Counted from the first letter of the stretch, positions 22,325 through 52,576 are shown. The stretch: DNA of 64,000 nt from Mesostigma viride (GCA_009746045.1 RPFO01000167.1:1750011-1814010), one strand, 5' to 3'. A program made the numbers and translations. The notes: generated by a model from the letters alone, not told the origin.

Positions 22325-23837
22325 AAAGTTGAGCATTCACCAGTCACCACGGAATCGGGAATACGCTTCTACGATGAACCTGACCTGTATGCTCCGAATA
22401 CGGTCTTTTACGTAGGTAAGTACAGGTATACATCCCAATCTACTTTCCCGCCAGGTTCCCGCGTAAACCCACAGCGCGGGTGGGACATGCCAAGTTGCCA
22501 ACCCCAAAAAATAATGCATGGTGGTCGGTGGAAGATGTCTTGCTAGCTGGGCAATGCAAGTCCTGCCACGATTTGGTGGCGTAGCAGACGAACTGCTGGA
22601 CGTTGGTTTACCTGATTCGCGTACTGATGGCAGCAGCACCCACCTGCCTTCCCATGCCAACTTTCAGGGAAGTGAATTGAAACATGCCGGCATGAGGAGA
22701 TGTAGAAGGAAGGCAGCATGTTTGTTGGAATAATGGAATCGGCACCGACTCCGGCTGCCACTGACTGCTTTTGAGCCTCTTGCCCCTTTTAGTTGCAGGT
22801 TCAGGGAGGGCAGGAATTTTTTTGCTCGGCAGGTTCTGCCTGCAGTCATCCAGTAATCAGCCATGATGGCATGCCAGCTGGCTAGGGTTACAACCGCGCA
22901 ATCGCATTCCATGCCATTCGCACCGGAATTCCAGGTTATGGGCTTAGGAGTCTGTCTGATCCACTAGTCATGGACGACGGGCGAAAACCAAACACGGCGA
23001 TAAACTGGCAGCTCAGATCAGCAACGGGTAACACATCACAAGAGCAGCTATCATGATTTTGCCCAGGCCTCCCGGATGTCACCCCGCAGGACCACACCGC
23101 GTAATTGTGCACTTGGTGAGTTTTGCCAGTCGCCTGGCAATCGTGCGTTTTGCCCAATTTGTAACATTTTAGCCTTGTTGGCTATTGCACTTCCTGTCAT
23201 GTTGGCGTTCTCAATACCTCGTTGGTTCGGTGGTGAGGATTGGTCACGCTCTTTGCCAGCCTTTGTGATGCGATAAATTTTTTCCCATTATATAGGCCTG
23301 GCATGGTATACCCCGCATGCCGTCCATCAATCATAAGCATTTTGAGGGTATCACTGCGTGTAACCATTCCATCCTGCTGCCGGTGGCTGGCGCACTCTTT
23401 TTTTGTCATGCTGTAAAAACTCGTGCACTGCAACGACTTCTCGTGCCAGTCGAGCGCACTCCATGTTATGAAAGGTAGTCGAACATGGATGAACACGCCC
23501 GTCAACCCCTCGATTCATCCACGTAATTAACAATGGCAGCAACCCAATGCCCCAGGAACCCACCTACAATGGCATTGCAAGGCAGACTGTTCCCCACGTC
23601 CAACATCCAAGTGGTCTCAAGTGGTTGCATTCCCCATGACCCTCACCGTTGACCAACACAGTGCGGCTCCGCCAGGCCCACCCTCTCCAAGGCAAACACT
23701 AAACCGGATGTGTTCCAAATTTTTGGTATACGTCCCCGCCCATTGGTCCCCACCACAAATCAGCACACGCCTGCATGCACCCGTTGGCCTCGATCCCCCA
23801 CCCCCACCCCCATCACCCCCCACCCCACCCCCCACAC
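22325..23837. other. Intergenic; no gene seen
   Basis: Several short frames on both strands, none with a recognised motif. Composition turns C-rich near the 3' end before the CCA microsatellite. Confidence 0.45.
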
Positions 23838-24049
23838 CACCACCACCACCACCACCACCACCACCACCACCACCACCACCACCACCACCACCACCACCAC
23901 CACCACCACCACCACCACCACCACCACCACCACCACCACCACCACCACCACCACCACCACCACCACCACCACCACCACCACCACCACCACCACCACCACC
24001 ACCACCACCACCACCACCACCACCACCACCACCACCACCACCACCACCC
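23838..24049. repeat. (CCA)n trinucleotide microsatellite
   Basis: About 70 perfect CCA/CAC units. The poly-His, poly-Thr, poly-Pro and poly-Gly frames are artefacts of the repeat. Confidence 0.98.
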
Positions 24050-24223
24050 ACTGCTGCGACCTTGAAGTGGGCCCATGGTTTCCAGCACATGCCCACGCCG
24101 CCATCCCCATCCCACAAACACGAACTGGTGTAATCATGGGAGTATGCACCCAAGCTACCGCACGGGGCCGCGGGAGGTTTGTGCGCTCTATGCACCTATG
24201 GTCTAGGGCTTGGTGCGCCAACA

Positions 24224-24476
24224 CACACGCACACATACACACATACACACGTACACACATACACATATACACACATACACACATACACACATACACACAT
24301 ACACACATACACACATACACACATACACACATACACACGTACACACATACACGCATACACACATACACACATACACACATACACGCATACACGCATACAC
24401 ACATACACACATACACACATGCACACATGCACACATGCACACATACACACATAAGCACACACACGCACACACAAAA
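24224..24476. repeat. CA-rich microsatellite, ACACATAC-type unit
   Basis: Imperfect 8-bp repeat CACATACA with CG and GT variants, ending in plain CA repeats. Lies 300 bp upstream of the polymerase gene. Confidence 0.95.
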
Positions 24477-24754
24477 ACACGCACCGAGGGACGGATACCC
24501 CTGCCAGGGCATCGCAATGACCTCAACCGCAGGAACGTTGCACCACAACCAGCTCGCCCGGGATGTGGAATTCATCCCATAACACACATGGCTTGCGGGA
24601 TGTGGACGCACGTTCTACTGTAGGCGGTTTTATAACACAGCCCCGCCCTGTTACCCCCATCCCTGGAAAGCCATCCCCCACATACTGGGAGGACTGAAGT
24701 CGTCCAATCTGCTAAATAACGATTCCCCCGCCCATTACTCTCACCTCACGGCAT

Positions 24755-36208
<11,454 letters not shown>

Positions 36209-36702
36209 GCAAGCTGTGGTGCTTTTTATGGAAAACGGGGGGCTGCATATTTTTGGCATGTTGCCTGCATCTATTTCGACATGCCAGGATGAACCAGGGC
36301 ATGGATATGTGTGAGAAACATGATTTGCTCACTAAGACATTAATGCAAATTGTGTATACCTGTAATTCACGGAGCAAGAGTCCTCGATGCATCGATTGAC
36401 GAAGCAGGCACTAAGTGGCATTCATGAGACTGATGAGAGATCGACGTTGTGACAATATTGGTGAATAACGAAGTGCCCAGCCCTGGCACATACCTCGATC
36501 TAAATCGACTATCAAGGAGACAACCAGCGCAGGCCAGAAATCGGGAGAATCCGGACCATGGTAGCTCGAGCCTGCCGTTATCTTGTCCGCGTGTTCGAGT
36601 CGTTCAGACTATAGACATCGACTACAACTTGATGCAATTGATGTCGTATGCCATGGATCGCAGATGGCCTGGAGGATGGATAATTCATTGGAAAATAAAA
36701 AA
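36209..36702. other. Polymerase 3' flank and dispersed-repeat fragment
   Basis: No exon. Bases 36507-36610 are the inverted counterpart of 8073-8172, sharing CAACCAGCGCAGGCCAGAAA and GGTAGCTCGAGCCTGCCGTT. Confidence 0.6.
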
Positions 36703-37321
36703 CACTCCCCGGACAGGATAACTTTTGCGGATGACTGTAGGTGTAAGTTGGCGATGCCATGGTAACCGGAGACGTCCGTCCTATAGTCAGCGAAAGTTGG
36801 TGCGAGAGGTCCCCAGTTCGATTCCGGTCGGATTCATTTGCAGATCGCGTTTTTCCGCGTTTTCCGCGGCCCGGCCCTGAACGCAAATGGTTTTCACCTT
36901 TGCGGAGTGCCTGATCAGAATATACGCTTGGCTGATTTCGATAGTACCGGCTACGCCCCCTTCTACTAAAAGAAGGATCCAGCCGTGTTCAGCCCGTCTC
37001 ACGTTGCGAGACTGAACAAGTCTCGCGTGCAGACACGTGTGTAGCACTCCTACACACAGATCTCGAGTGATTTATCTAGTACCAAATCCGAAAGGCTTGC
37101 ATCACTCCCCGGACAGGATAACTTTTGCGGATGACTGTAGGTGTAAGTTGGCGATGCCATGGTAACCGGAGACGTCCGTCCTATAGTCAGCGAAAGTTGG
37201 TGCGAGAGGTCCCCAGTTCGATTCCGGTCGGATTCATTTGCAGATCGCGTTTTTCCGCGTTTTCCGCGGCCCGGCCCTGAACGCAAATGGTTTTCACCTT
37301 TGCGGAGTGCCTGATCAGAAT
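36703..37321. repeat. 219-bp perfect direct repeat pair with a tRNA-like B box
   Basis: 36703-36921 and 37103-37321 are identical by eye over 219 bp and are separated by 181 bp of unrelated sequence. Both contain CCAGTTCGATTCCGGT, an RNA polymerase III B-box match (GTTCGATTCC), preceded by TAGTCAGCGAAAGTTGGTGC, which has a tRNA arm-like look. This could be a recent SINE pair, short LTR-like ends of a compact element, or a segmental tandem duplication. No TG...CA ends were seen. Confidence 0.85.
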
Positions 37322-38087
37322 TAATTATGGCCTGTTCAAAGGATCTCCCGAAGGCAATATATTAAAGAGGCATCTATCCATGCAGGAGCACGCCCGGCTG
37401 TAGCTTGGCAGGATGTTGTCAAATTGATGCCGCGGTACGAGTAGCCTAAGAGGAGCTGGGCAGCTACCGCTACCCGACGTCTTGAAGCACCTACTCTGGC
37501 CTAATAGCCGGGCTAGTCATGGGGACCATCGTATATATCAAGCTAGTCCTCCAGAGCGGTCGATGGTCCCTTGATCCAATTCGATATATCCCAGATTGAG
37601 TGCACAGGGGGTCAGCACAGCACAACCAAGCTGGCCGGAGTACTGATCCCCAAGAAGAATCATTACCTCGGCAGACAAATATTCCTAGGCGCATGGCGGT
37701 TTGTCGATCCTCACGTGGCATACCGGGCCAGGCTGCGTGCGCCGGCCGGCCGGCCGCCCCTTGTGGACTTTCCGTGATAGGCTACTAGGCATGGACATGT
37801 GCTAGGTACCCTCGCCGGGGATCGGCGGGCTCACGCCAGGGGAGCTCCCTAGTCTGTCTACAGGTCATATGGCCTCCCGATGTCTGGCCTGCGCTGGTTG
37901 TCTCCTTGATATGTTACGCGTAAAGATAGTTGGCAGACAGTAACGAAGGACACCACCCCCCAGTCGGTGGGGGCTCCGCGTGTGACCACGTTTGGCCGGC
38001 ACAGCGATTCGGGCCGTGTTGCCCGCAACCCTGTAACTCGGAGCTAGATAGCTACACCATCCACCCCATCCCATTAATAATTATAAT
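37322..38087. other. Intergenic; dispersed-repeat fragment, no gene seen
   Basis: Contains another copy of the GTCTGGCCTGCGCTGGTTGT segment at 37879-37898. No exon was supported. Confidence 0.5.
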
Positions 38088-38320
38088 GAATTAAACTCGT
38101 GCTCCCGTTGGGGAGTCACGGAGCACCGGAGTGCTTTTAATCCCTGAGTGTGCACAACTGAGAAAGGGCAGAGACCCCCAGTCTCCTTCATGCCTAAGGC
38201 ATGCCACAGCTGCATGCGGGCGCGCTAGCTAAACGGACACGCTAACGATCCGGCAGTCTGTGGGTGCAATAAGACCCACTGATGTGAGCATGGCATAACA
38301 AGGAGCGTGGGCGAGTAATC
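38088..38320 (-). mobile_element. LINE 3' end with stem-loop and AT-rich tail
   Basis: About 90% identical to 41171-41405. Contains the stem-loop CTCCCGTTGGGGAG (38104-38117) next to a TTAATAATTATAATGAATTA tail, then GAAAGGGCAGAGACCCCCAG and GTGGGTGCAATAAGACCCA. Orientation is set by the minus-strand ORF1 located upstream (38744-39878). Confidence 0.65.
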
Positions 38321-38743
38321 TGTTCGAAGCCAGGACGTAGCATGGGCCTGTACAAGGACTAAGCTATAAGGTTATGGCTAGTAAACTGATCATAGCCAGG
38401 ACGTAGCATGGCTGTACTAGGACTAAGGCTATTATTATGGCTTGTTGTGTACCGTGCGTTAGCGGTGCACGTGACTAGGTATGTTGGCACAGCGAGGCAA
38501 ACATTCTTAAAGCATGGCTGCCAGAGCGGCATTGACTACCAATGGATACAAACTAGGGCTATTATTCTTAAGCCCGCTGCATGGGGCGTCCACATCTTGT
38601 GGTTGATCATCAGGTCCCCGCCCCTCCATGCAGTACACCTTGGGCTTCTGGGGGTCCTGCTTATGGCGGAGGTATTCCGGCCACAGGTCGCGTCGCTGCT
38701 GCTGCTGAGCGGGGGTCAGGTCGTCGTCGATCCAGCGTCCAGG

Positions 38744-39878
38744 TCAAGGTCGTGCAACCTCTTGCGACGATCGAGAGAGGAACCGCTGCTTATCGTCAGG
38801 GGAGGGGAAGGTGAGCAGGACTGGTGGGGGGGCCGCCTTGTCCCGTGAGTGGGGAAGGCGGTGGCACCCACGCAGTTCTACATCACCTACCACGCCCATG
38901 AGGGTAAGAAGCTGGTTCTTGAGCTCGTCAGCAAGGGAGGTTGACGTCTCACCTGGCTTCTGGGGGAAGCGACGTAGCACCACTCGGCACTCGCGGCGAG
39001 CGCGGTCGGTGGCCTCCCGTTGTTGAGCCTGGCGAAGCTCTTCAAGCTCCTGGAGCCTCGTAGCGATGGCGTCGGTGGTGGAGGCGGTCGCTGTCCGCAG
39101 CAGGTCCGCATAGGAGAGGGGCGGGAGGTCACCAGCATCCAGCCGGGATGCGATGGTGGCCGTCTGCTCCGCTAACTTTGGGACCTGTGAGGCAAGGGCC
39201 TCGGTGTGGGCGGTGATGGCTTCAACTGAAGCTTCTTCATGAGCACGCCGCACTTGCCCTCCACCTGGTTAAGGCAAGAGATAAGTGCAGCGTACGTGCG
39301 TCTCAGATGCCTGCGCCGCGGTGTGCAGCGTCGTGAACTGCAGGGGCTGGAGCTTGTGGACGACCTTGGTTTCCACATAATTTGGAGACCCGGGCCTCCA
39401 CCGTGTTGAGCGTCGTGTTCAGCGAGGTCAGCTTCTCGGCCAACGGCCAGGTCACGTGCTCCTCCAGCACTGCTCGGATGTCATCCTTGCAGAGGGAGGA
39501 AGCCGATGTGGCTGTCGGCCGGCGTGCAGGCTGGGCTGGGGCGCGGATCTTGGCGTCGATTTTGGCCATAGGTAGCTGGTAGAAGCTGCACAGGATGGCG
39601 AGGCGGCGGTTGAGGTCTCCCTAGCTGGTATAAATTAACCTCTCGTCGGGGATCGTGGGCCCTGTGGCCCCATGGAGCTTGCGTTCCTGTGCCAAAAAAC
39701 GCACTATTTCGGCGCATTCTTCTGTGGTCAGCTCTAGCCAGTGCTGAAAAGAAAAGCGGTCGTAATCAGGTAGGTACTTTCGCCATTTGTGTTCGTGGCA
39801 GGGTTTCTTGGGCTCGGGCGAGGCGCTTGGCGATGGGTTTGCTGGCGATGTTGCGAGCCCAGACGGCTGCATGGGCAA
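38744..39878 (-). pseudogene. LINE ORF1-like protein gene, frameshifted
   Basis: Three consecutive minus-strand frames cover one protein. 39878-39621 holds a Pro/Ser-rich start then HKWRKYLPDYDRFSFQHWLE. 39569-39303 reads DIRAVLEEHVTWPLAEKLTS, a coiled coil. 39253-38744 is coiled coil, then CRVVLRRFPQKPGETSTSLA, CHRLPHSRDKAAPPPVLLTF and DDKQRFL. The last frame has the order of an L1-type ORF1 RRM followed by the C-terminal domain, an RNA-binding chaperone of non-LTR retrotransposons. At least two frame changes make it non-functional as read. No reverse transcriptase follows, so the copy is internally deleted or belongs to a non-autonomous family. Confidence 0.6.
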
Positions 39879-39989
39879 GGACGATGGCGAGTGGGTTGGG
39901 TTGGGAGCCGGAAAGCTCCTTTTCCAAACCCCGTTTCGCTTTTGTTGGGGTCGTCATAGCTGCTTGTCACGTCGTAACTTTGGCAATAC

Positions 39990-40275
39990 TGCTGCGTTTC
40001 AGCCGTAACCGATTATACTGGCATGTGCGTCTCAAAAAAGCGCATCGATTGCAAGTGGTCTGACCGACTTTGGGGCTCAGACGCAAAAGATCTGAGCTCC
40101 GCCTTCAGCCATGTACCGCCGTCAGCCATTTTCGTCGCGAGCAAGATCCCCGTTTCAAGCGAGACCCCATGCCATATTCAATACCCTGCGGACTTCCCTT
40201 CATTCATTTCCATGCGGAATCCACATGTGACGTGCAGTTACGTGTAAAATGAGCGATTAATTTATTAATAATTGA
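39990..40275. other. Spacer between two LINE remnants
   Basis: No exon seen. Ends in an AT-rich tail, GATTAATTTATTAATAATTG (40253-40272), that closes the next minus-strand element. Confidence 0.45.
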
Positions 40276-41110
40276 CGGGGTGCACAAAGTGCACCTACAC
40301 CACCATGATGTGTCATACCTAGAAGGCCTGGCATGGGGTGGAAGATTGTTATGGCTAGGCAATGGCCAGGGCAATCATGGCATCTCAGCAGAGAGCACTC
40401 TCTGAGTGGGCAAAGCATGACTAAATAATGCTATGCATCATCTGGCCGTGTGTGAGCTCATCATAGGCGCATGCACATGTACATGGCTAAATAATGCGAA
40501 TTCATAATCTGGTGTGGGGCCCATAATAGGCGTACATACATGTACAAGGCCACGTTGGCTAGGCCTTACTATTCTACACTACTACTGCTATAGTCCCCTA
40601 GGCTTCCCCGCCGCGGTCTTTCGGGAGCTGGAGGTAGGTCGGCTATCTAGCTCCCGTTGCCGTTGTTGCTGCGCCAGGATCAAGCCGTCGTCCAAGGTGT
40701 AGTGAGTCTTCTCAAGCCGCTTGCGGCGTCTGAGGAACGAAATCTTGTCCGCCGGGTTCTCAAGGATGAGCAGCAGCGGAGGCGGTCCCACCTAGCTTAC
40801 CCCGCGAGCGGGGAAGGCGGTGGGCCTCCAGCTAGCTTGATTAGCTCACCAATGAAGCCCATGCGGCCAAGGATTTCGTTCTCAAACGCATGTGCAAGCT
40901 TCAAGGAGTTCTCACCTTCCACGAGGTCGAATTAAGTTCTTGACGATGACGTTAAGGCTGCGCTTGTCGAGCTCGGCCTCCTCGCGGAGGTCGAGCATCT
41001 GCTGCTTGAGCTGTGCTGCGACAGCGGAGGTGGTGGAGGTGGTGTGATGCTTCAGCATGTCCGCCCAGATCTGGGTGGGAGGACCATTGTCGACATTTCA
41101 TTGAGGGGCA
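40276..41110 (-). pseudogene. LINE ORF1-like copy, second family, frameshifted
   Basis: On the minus strand, from 41100 the translation reads AAQLKQQMLDLREEAELDKR and SLNVIVKNL. After a frame change it gives LAHAFENEILGRMGFIGELI. At 40791-40588 comes PPPLLLILENPADKISFLRR followed by KTHYTLDDGLILAQQQRQRE, the C-terminal part. Coiled coil, RRM-like strand and CTD order match L1-type ORF1. The 3' end near 40258 carries an AT-rich tail. Related fragments are at 7126-7527 and 10380-10620. Confidence 0.6.
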
Positions 41111-41159
41111 TACCCAGGGTTCACCCCTAACCCCCGTTCAAGAAATTAGTGATATTGCA

Positions 41160-41405
41160 GACTGTAAATAATTAATTAATTAAACTCGTGCTCCCGTTGG
41201 GGAGTTGACCACGGAGCACCCAAGTACTTTTAATCCCTGTGTGTGCACAACAGGAGAAAGGGCAGAGACCCCCAGTCTCCTTCATGCCAAAGGCATGCCA
41301 CAGCTGCATTCGGGCGCGCTAGCTAAAAGGACATGCTACCGATCCGGCAAACTGTGGGTGCAATAAGACCCATGTGAGCATGGCATAACAAGTAGCGTGG
41401 GCAAG
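41160..41405 (-). mobile_element. LINE 3' end with stem-loop and (TTAA)n tail
   Basis: AATAATTAATTAATTAAACT tail followed by CTCCCGTTGGGGAG (41191-41204) and a 200-bp segment closely matching 38098-38320. Confidence 0.65.
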
Positions 41406-41764
41406 TCTGAACAGACTGTAAACTTCCCGCCACATGACTTGGAGGCCAGCGACTGGAGGCACAAGACATGTGGCATTGCTACCACTATTCTTGGGCGGCG
41501 CCCTCCGAGAACTTGAGAACTTGAGAATTTGAGAACTGGCCTCGAGCGAGTCGGGGTAGAATTGCAGTCAACTTTTTTTTTTTTGCGGGTAAATCACCAT
41601 TAGCCAAACCTTGGCATGTCATAAGCATCCTTCCCTATTCACCAAGTAACGCTTCCAACGTATCCAGTAACCAGAGAGCAGTCACCCGCCTGCCCTCTTC
41701 CACCAACGCTATTGGTAAGCCGCCAAGTGCCACTTGAAACGACGCATTGGGACAGTCACTGGAG

Positions 41765-42876
41765 TCACCCAGCCCTGGCCGCTCGGTTGGCCATAGCCAG
41801 CGCCACCCCGAGCTGTCCACTCACGCAGCCGCGCTCCGCCGGCGTCGCGGCCTTGTGCTGCCACACGTACGCTGCCTCCGGTGCCAGCGCAAGAGGCAGC
41901 CGCGAGGGGGGCCTTGGTACCGGTGGCGGGGCCTCCTCGGAGAGCACCTTGGGCCACAGGCTCAGCATGACCTGCAGGCGGCGCCAGGGGGGCAGGAACT
42001 GGCCCATTGCGTGGAAGGACCGCGCCATGCGCTCACTGAGGATGCTCACGACGACGCGGATCTTCCTAAGGCTGCCGACCGCCACCACGGGGACCGAGTC
42101 CTCCATGAGGGCCTTGTACTCGGGCGAGGGGCGGGCGATGGCAAACTTGTCGCGGAACCAGGGGTCCACGAGGATGGGCTCGGCGACACCAGGCGGCCGC
42201 ACCACGAGGAAGGAATTGGAGACAAACGGGCTGAAGGAGGCCGGATTGTTTTCGGGCGGCGGGGTGTGGGTCGCGACGGAGATGGGACCGTAGCAGCCGA
42301 GCGCATCCAGGAATTGAGCGAGCTTGTTCAGAACCTCGAGCTGGGGGCCTTGAGCGGTGTCCAGGAAGTCGGCTACAACGTCCGAAATCTGGAGATTTGT
42401 TCGGGAAGCATAAAGGGATGAGAGGCCGGGGGAGATAGGTAGTCGAAGTCAGGAGGGTGGAAGAGGTGGGTTTCGCAGAGTCAATTTTTTTGCAAAGTCA
42501 CAAGCCATTTCAAAGGAATCTGTGCGTTTACTTGACATACACTGCACGCGCGTAAGCAAATGGAAGTCGAGGCACAGGAGGTCGCGAGCCGGCAAGATTC
42601 CAGGAAAGCTGGCAATTCAGAACTGATTACCACATGCCGAGACGAATTAGGCCACGCTAATGCTATATTTACCTGGCGCTCCCAGTCGCCTTGAACTTGC
42701 ATCAAACGTGCGAGTGGCTCAGATTCGACGGCGGCGATGGCTTCTTGGTCGACCTCACCGAGTTCGCCTGCAAAATGCAGGCTCTCCATTATCCATTCGA
42801 GGTCCCCCGCGCGATTCGTTCGCGAGCGTGGCGACCTCGCGAAGGAAATCGCGGAGGAGGTTTGTCGATCCATCAT
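41765..42876 (-). CDS. DUF506 / PDDEXK_6 family protein
   Basis: Uncharacterised plant family (Pfam PF04720) with a predicted PDDEXK-nuclease-like fold; molecular function unproven. Exon 1 (42876-42673) encodes MMDRQTSSAISFARSPRSRT, an acidic helix (LHFAGELGEVDQEAIAAVES) and MQVQGDWERQ ending at a CAG|GT donor. Exon 2 (42388-41765) follows a TCTCCAG acceptor and contains the family signature: ILVDPWFRDKFAIARPSPEY, KALMEDSVPVVAVGS, the helix LRKIRVVVSILSERMARSFH and GQFLPPWRR, matching the consensus phrase for FxxxFEIARPT...LPPWR. The C-terminus is Ala/Pro-rich. Reading starts at the first ATG of an ATGATG pair; an open frame extends a little further upstream, so an earlier exon is possible. 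The gene is bracketed by LINE remnants on its 3' side and no gene is seen on its 5' side. Confidence 0.8.
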
Positions 42877-42909
42877 GTTGGGAAGCCTCGACGACGCCGG
42901 CGTGATGGG

Positions 42910-43627
42910 AACCGTACGGATATCCAGGACTCAAGCCTGAAGGGAGAGACGGAGATGGTAGCGGAAAACGGAGACATTTTGGCTAGAAAAATCGACCGTC
43001 AGAGAGCCGCCATGGTATACATTCGTGCAGTTCGGTTGCCGCAAAGAGCAATGTGTGTGTGCTCCGCTGTGGGAAACGTTGAGACCTAAAAATTCACTAA
43101 TCGTGCCGTGTTCCAGCAGCAACCCTGTTCCAGCGTGGTTTGCCGCGTGCCAGCGAGCACGAGCCAATCACTAATCTGGCGAGCCTCGCGCTACGAAGTG
43201 TGCGTACAAAATGTCACGTGGCGAAATGGGTGCTGCAGCTAGCCAGGCCCGACGGGCAGGGACCGACTAACTCTATGAAACATTTCGTAAACATTACAGT
43301 ACAATCAAGGGTACATACAGTACGTAAAAGTATAGGTAAGAAAAAATTATAACTATAGTTATGTACAATACAATAAACAAGAATAGTTTCAATAGGTATT
43401 GAAAATTACACGTGGCGTGTTTTGGTTGCACAAAAGAAAATACTTCTTAAACCTAAAAGTACGGTTAAAAAGCGTACCAGCATCGTGCTGACTGCTGAGA
43501 TCGAGGCTGAGATTCGTTCATACTGAACGCCGGTTTTTCTGTCCGTATTGTCCGAGGTCAGTCAATCAGACGGTTTATTCCCACGCCGTTATCCGACACG
43601 CCGTATTGTCCGAGTGCTCAGTGCATC

Positions 43628-43670
<43 letters not shown>

Positions 43671-44590
43671 GGTCCCACTGAGCAGCAGTAACATAAATAC
43701 CGGTAACCTCAACTCAACTCAACTGAGCAGCAGAGATCTGCTGTGTGTTCCAGATCAGTGACAGGTTGTGGGTACCTATTTGGCTGAAGTATGACCTCGT
43801 CGACATCAAATCTGATTTGGGCCAGGTTTGGGCAGATCGCGCGAACTGCTGGAATCATGAGGCCATGAGCGACTCGAGTCAGTCCGTTAACTGATGTCTG
43901 ACAGAGTGTGGGACGCGGATCCGTCGGGCACTCCAATATTATAACGGCTCTAAACGCTCCGTAAACGGACATGATAGGTTGATACGATGATATGCGAGAT
44001 TTCGTGTGATATTTGTTGTTGTTGTTGTTGTTGCCCAACGCCGCACATATGTGGTGTGATATTTGATTTGATATGATGTGATAGTTCCAAGCGAAGCACC
44101 TAGCCCAGCACTAGCAACCGCTACCTCAGAGTCTCACACGTCTTGCCGCTACCTGCGTGATTCTCTGCTGCTGATTGCGGCGTGGGACACACCACCACCA
44201 ACAACAGCAACCTTGCGTGATTAAGAAGCTTGAATAATTCATTAGGGCTGTATTGATATGGCATCTAGAGAGATGTTCCTCTCAAATAGTAACGCAGGAG
44301 AACGCGGGCTCGCGCACGTGCACAAGCACGTGCGAGTAGCACTGCTCTGGCATTCTCAATCTTGCCACTGTGCCACCCTGGTCTGATGATTTATTGGCAA
44401 TACGCGCATGCGCATGGTCGACGCTTTCTGGCGGCCGGGCGATCGCGTTCGCATAGCTATAAGTGTTTGACGTCAAAGGCGGGGCTGGCGGTAGTGGTTG
44501 GCCGACTGCATAAAGCATATCAAGTAGGATATCCATGATCGGCCGGCCGGCCAGCTGTTCATGAACGCGCATGCATTATTTTGTCCAAGG
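42910..44590. other. Intergenic, AT-rich with (TTG)n microsatellites; no gene seen
   Basis: Includes (GTT)n at 43629-43671 and again at 44013-44033, and a local repeat of GCCGTATTGTCCGAG (about 43540-43615). No exon was supported. Confidence 0.55.
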
Positions 44591-44592
44591 CG

Positions 44593-44622
44593 CGGTATAT
44601 AATCATATATAATATACATCGT
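44593..44622 (+). promoter_or_regulatory. Possible TATA region of the sulfotransferase gene
   Basis: GGTATATAATCATATATAAT lies about 300 bp upstream of the predicted start codon at 44906, in an otherwise GC-balanced region. Position and sequence fit a TATA element, but AT-rich patches are common here. Confidence 0.25.
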
Positions 44623-44905
44623 GTGCCGGCACGACTGTACCACGATAATGTCCTGTATCCGGCCGGCAGATCTATGATGCGCGTGCCCGGCCATCATGGT
44701 GAAAGTGATGCCAATGTCAACAAACCATCAACTGCCCTCAGACCTCAGTGCGACAAGCTAGACGATCGAGCGCTAATAATGCCGCAGCTAGTCATGAATA
44801 TTTATTGCAGATCATTATGATATTTTAAGTACTGCGTGCAGGAATACTTAGTTTAATATTTCTTTATTTCAGTTCAGCCGGCGCTGCGGACAGCTGCATA
44901 CATAC

Positions 44906-51509
<6,604 letters not shown>

Positions 51510-51540
51510 GTGCGTGCGGTGTGCTTGCCCACGCATGGAT

Positions 51541-52010
51541 CTTTGTGATGTGGTTGATTGCCGCGGGGGTGCGTGGCCCCAGTCCACCTTGGAAGCCAAC
51601 TAATCTTGTTGTTTAAGGTTCCTTTCTTTGGAACCCACATGCTGCCGTCAACTTGGTTTCAATTTATTCTGATTGAGTGTGAAAGCCAACCACTTCCATA
51701 GCTACATCTTTGTTATTAGGCGCGCTCTTGTGTGTGTGCTTATCTTACCATGCGTACAATCAGACGAGTCACTCCGAGTTTTCGCGCCCCTAGCTTGTCC
51801 GCCTGCAACTCCCTGTCACTTCACAATGTAAACATTGTAGTCATGTGGTTGATTGCCGCGCGGGTGTGTGGTGCTTGTCCCTTCATGTCTTCTTGAGTGT
51901 CGACATTGTTGTTGTACGAGGGTGAAATTTGCAGTGTGCTTGTGTGAGCTGGCTAAACGAGAACATGAATTCGAGTCGCTTGAGTATTTGCACGCCTTGT
52001 TGAAGGGTGC
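51541..52010. repeat. Decayed duplicate of exon 5 end and following intron
   Basis: 51948-52006 resembles exon 5 at about 51415-51495: GAGCTGGCTAAACGAGAACA then GAGTCGCTTGAGTATTTGCA, encoding ELAKR and ESLEYL. The flank ATGTGGTTGATTGCCGCG is at both 51548 and 51843. Confidence 0.7.
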
Positions 52011-52135
52011 GTGTCTGGCCTTGTATAGCCGCTCGCCGTAATAATAGAGGGTCGCTAGGAAAACAGGAACCTGGATAGGGTAGCTTGTATTAAATAGTTT
52101 ATGGCCAGTTTGGCTCTTTGGCTTTGTTAATACTT

Positions 52136-52380
52136 GTGAGTGGGTATGCACTGTTCATACTGATGTGAGTGCATACATTGTTTATGATTTGTGCATACAT
52201 TGTGAGTGGGCATGCATTGTTTATAATTGTGAGTGGGCATGCATTTTCAATAGTCGTGAGTGGGCATGCATTGTTAGTAGTTGTGAGTGGGCATGCATTG
52301 TTAGTAGTTGTGAGTGGGCATGCATTGTTAATAGTTGTGAGTGGGTATGCATTGTTAATAGTTGAAAGTGGGCATGCATC
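52136..52380. repeat. 27-30 bp tandem repeat
   Basis: About eight units of GTGAGTGGGCATGCATTGTT plus AATAGTT or AGTAGTT, with diverged units at the left edge. Confidence 0.93.
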
Positions 52381-52576
52381 CGCCGCTTGCATTCAGTATT
52401 ATGCTCCCAGATGTGTGCACCTCACATCGCTATCGGTTCCAACGATACAGCCTGCTTAACCTATGGGCCATCTGGGTTGACCTATCGTCCAGAATCAGAG
52501 CGATATACACGGCACTGTTTGACCCCCGGTGACGCGGCGCTCATTTCCCAGGCTTAAATACGTTTGCCGGGGTCGA

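Noticed and set aside
23621-24623. Poly-Pro, poly-His, poly-Thr, poly-Gly and Cys-Val-Met-rich frames
   Set aside because: Translations of (CCA)n and CA-rich microsatellites with no splice or domain support.
36819-36835. Functional tRNA gene at the B-box match
   Set aside because: No paired acceptor or anticodon stem could be drawn around CCAGTTCGATTCCGGT; treated as a tRNA-derived element instead.
38088-41405. Complete autonomous LINE with reverse transcriptase
   Set aside because: Only ORF1-like pieces and 3' tails were seen; no endonuclease or reverse transcriptase motif (FADD-type) appears on either strand.
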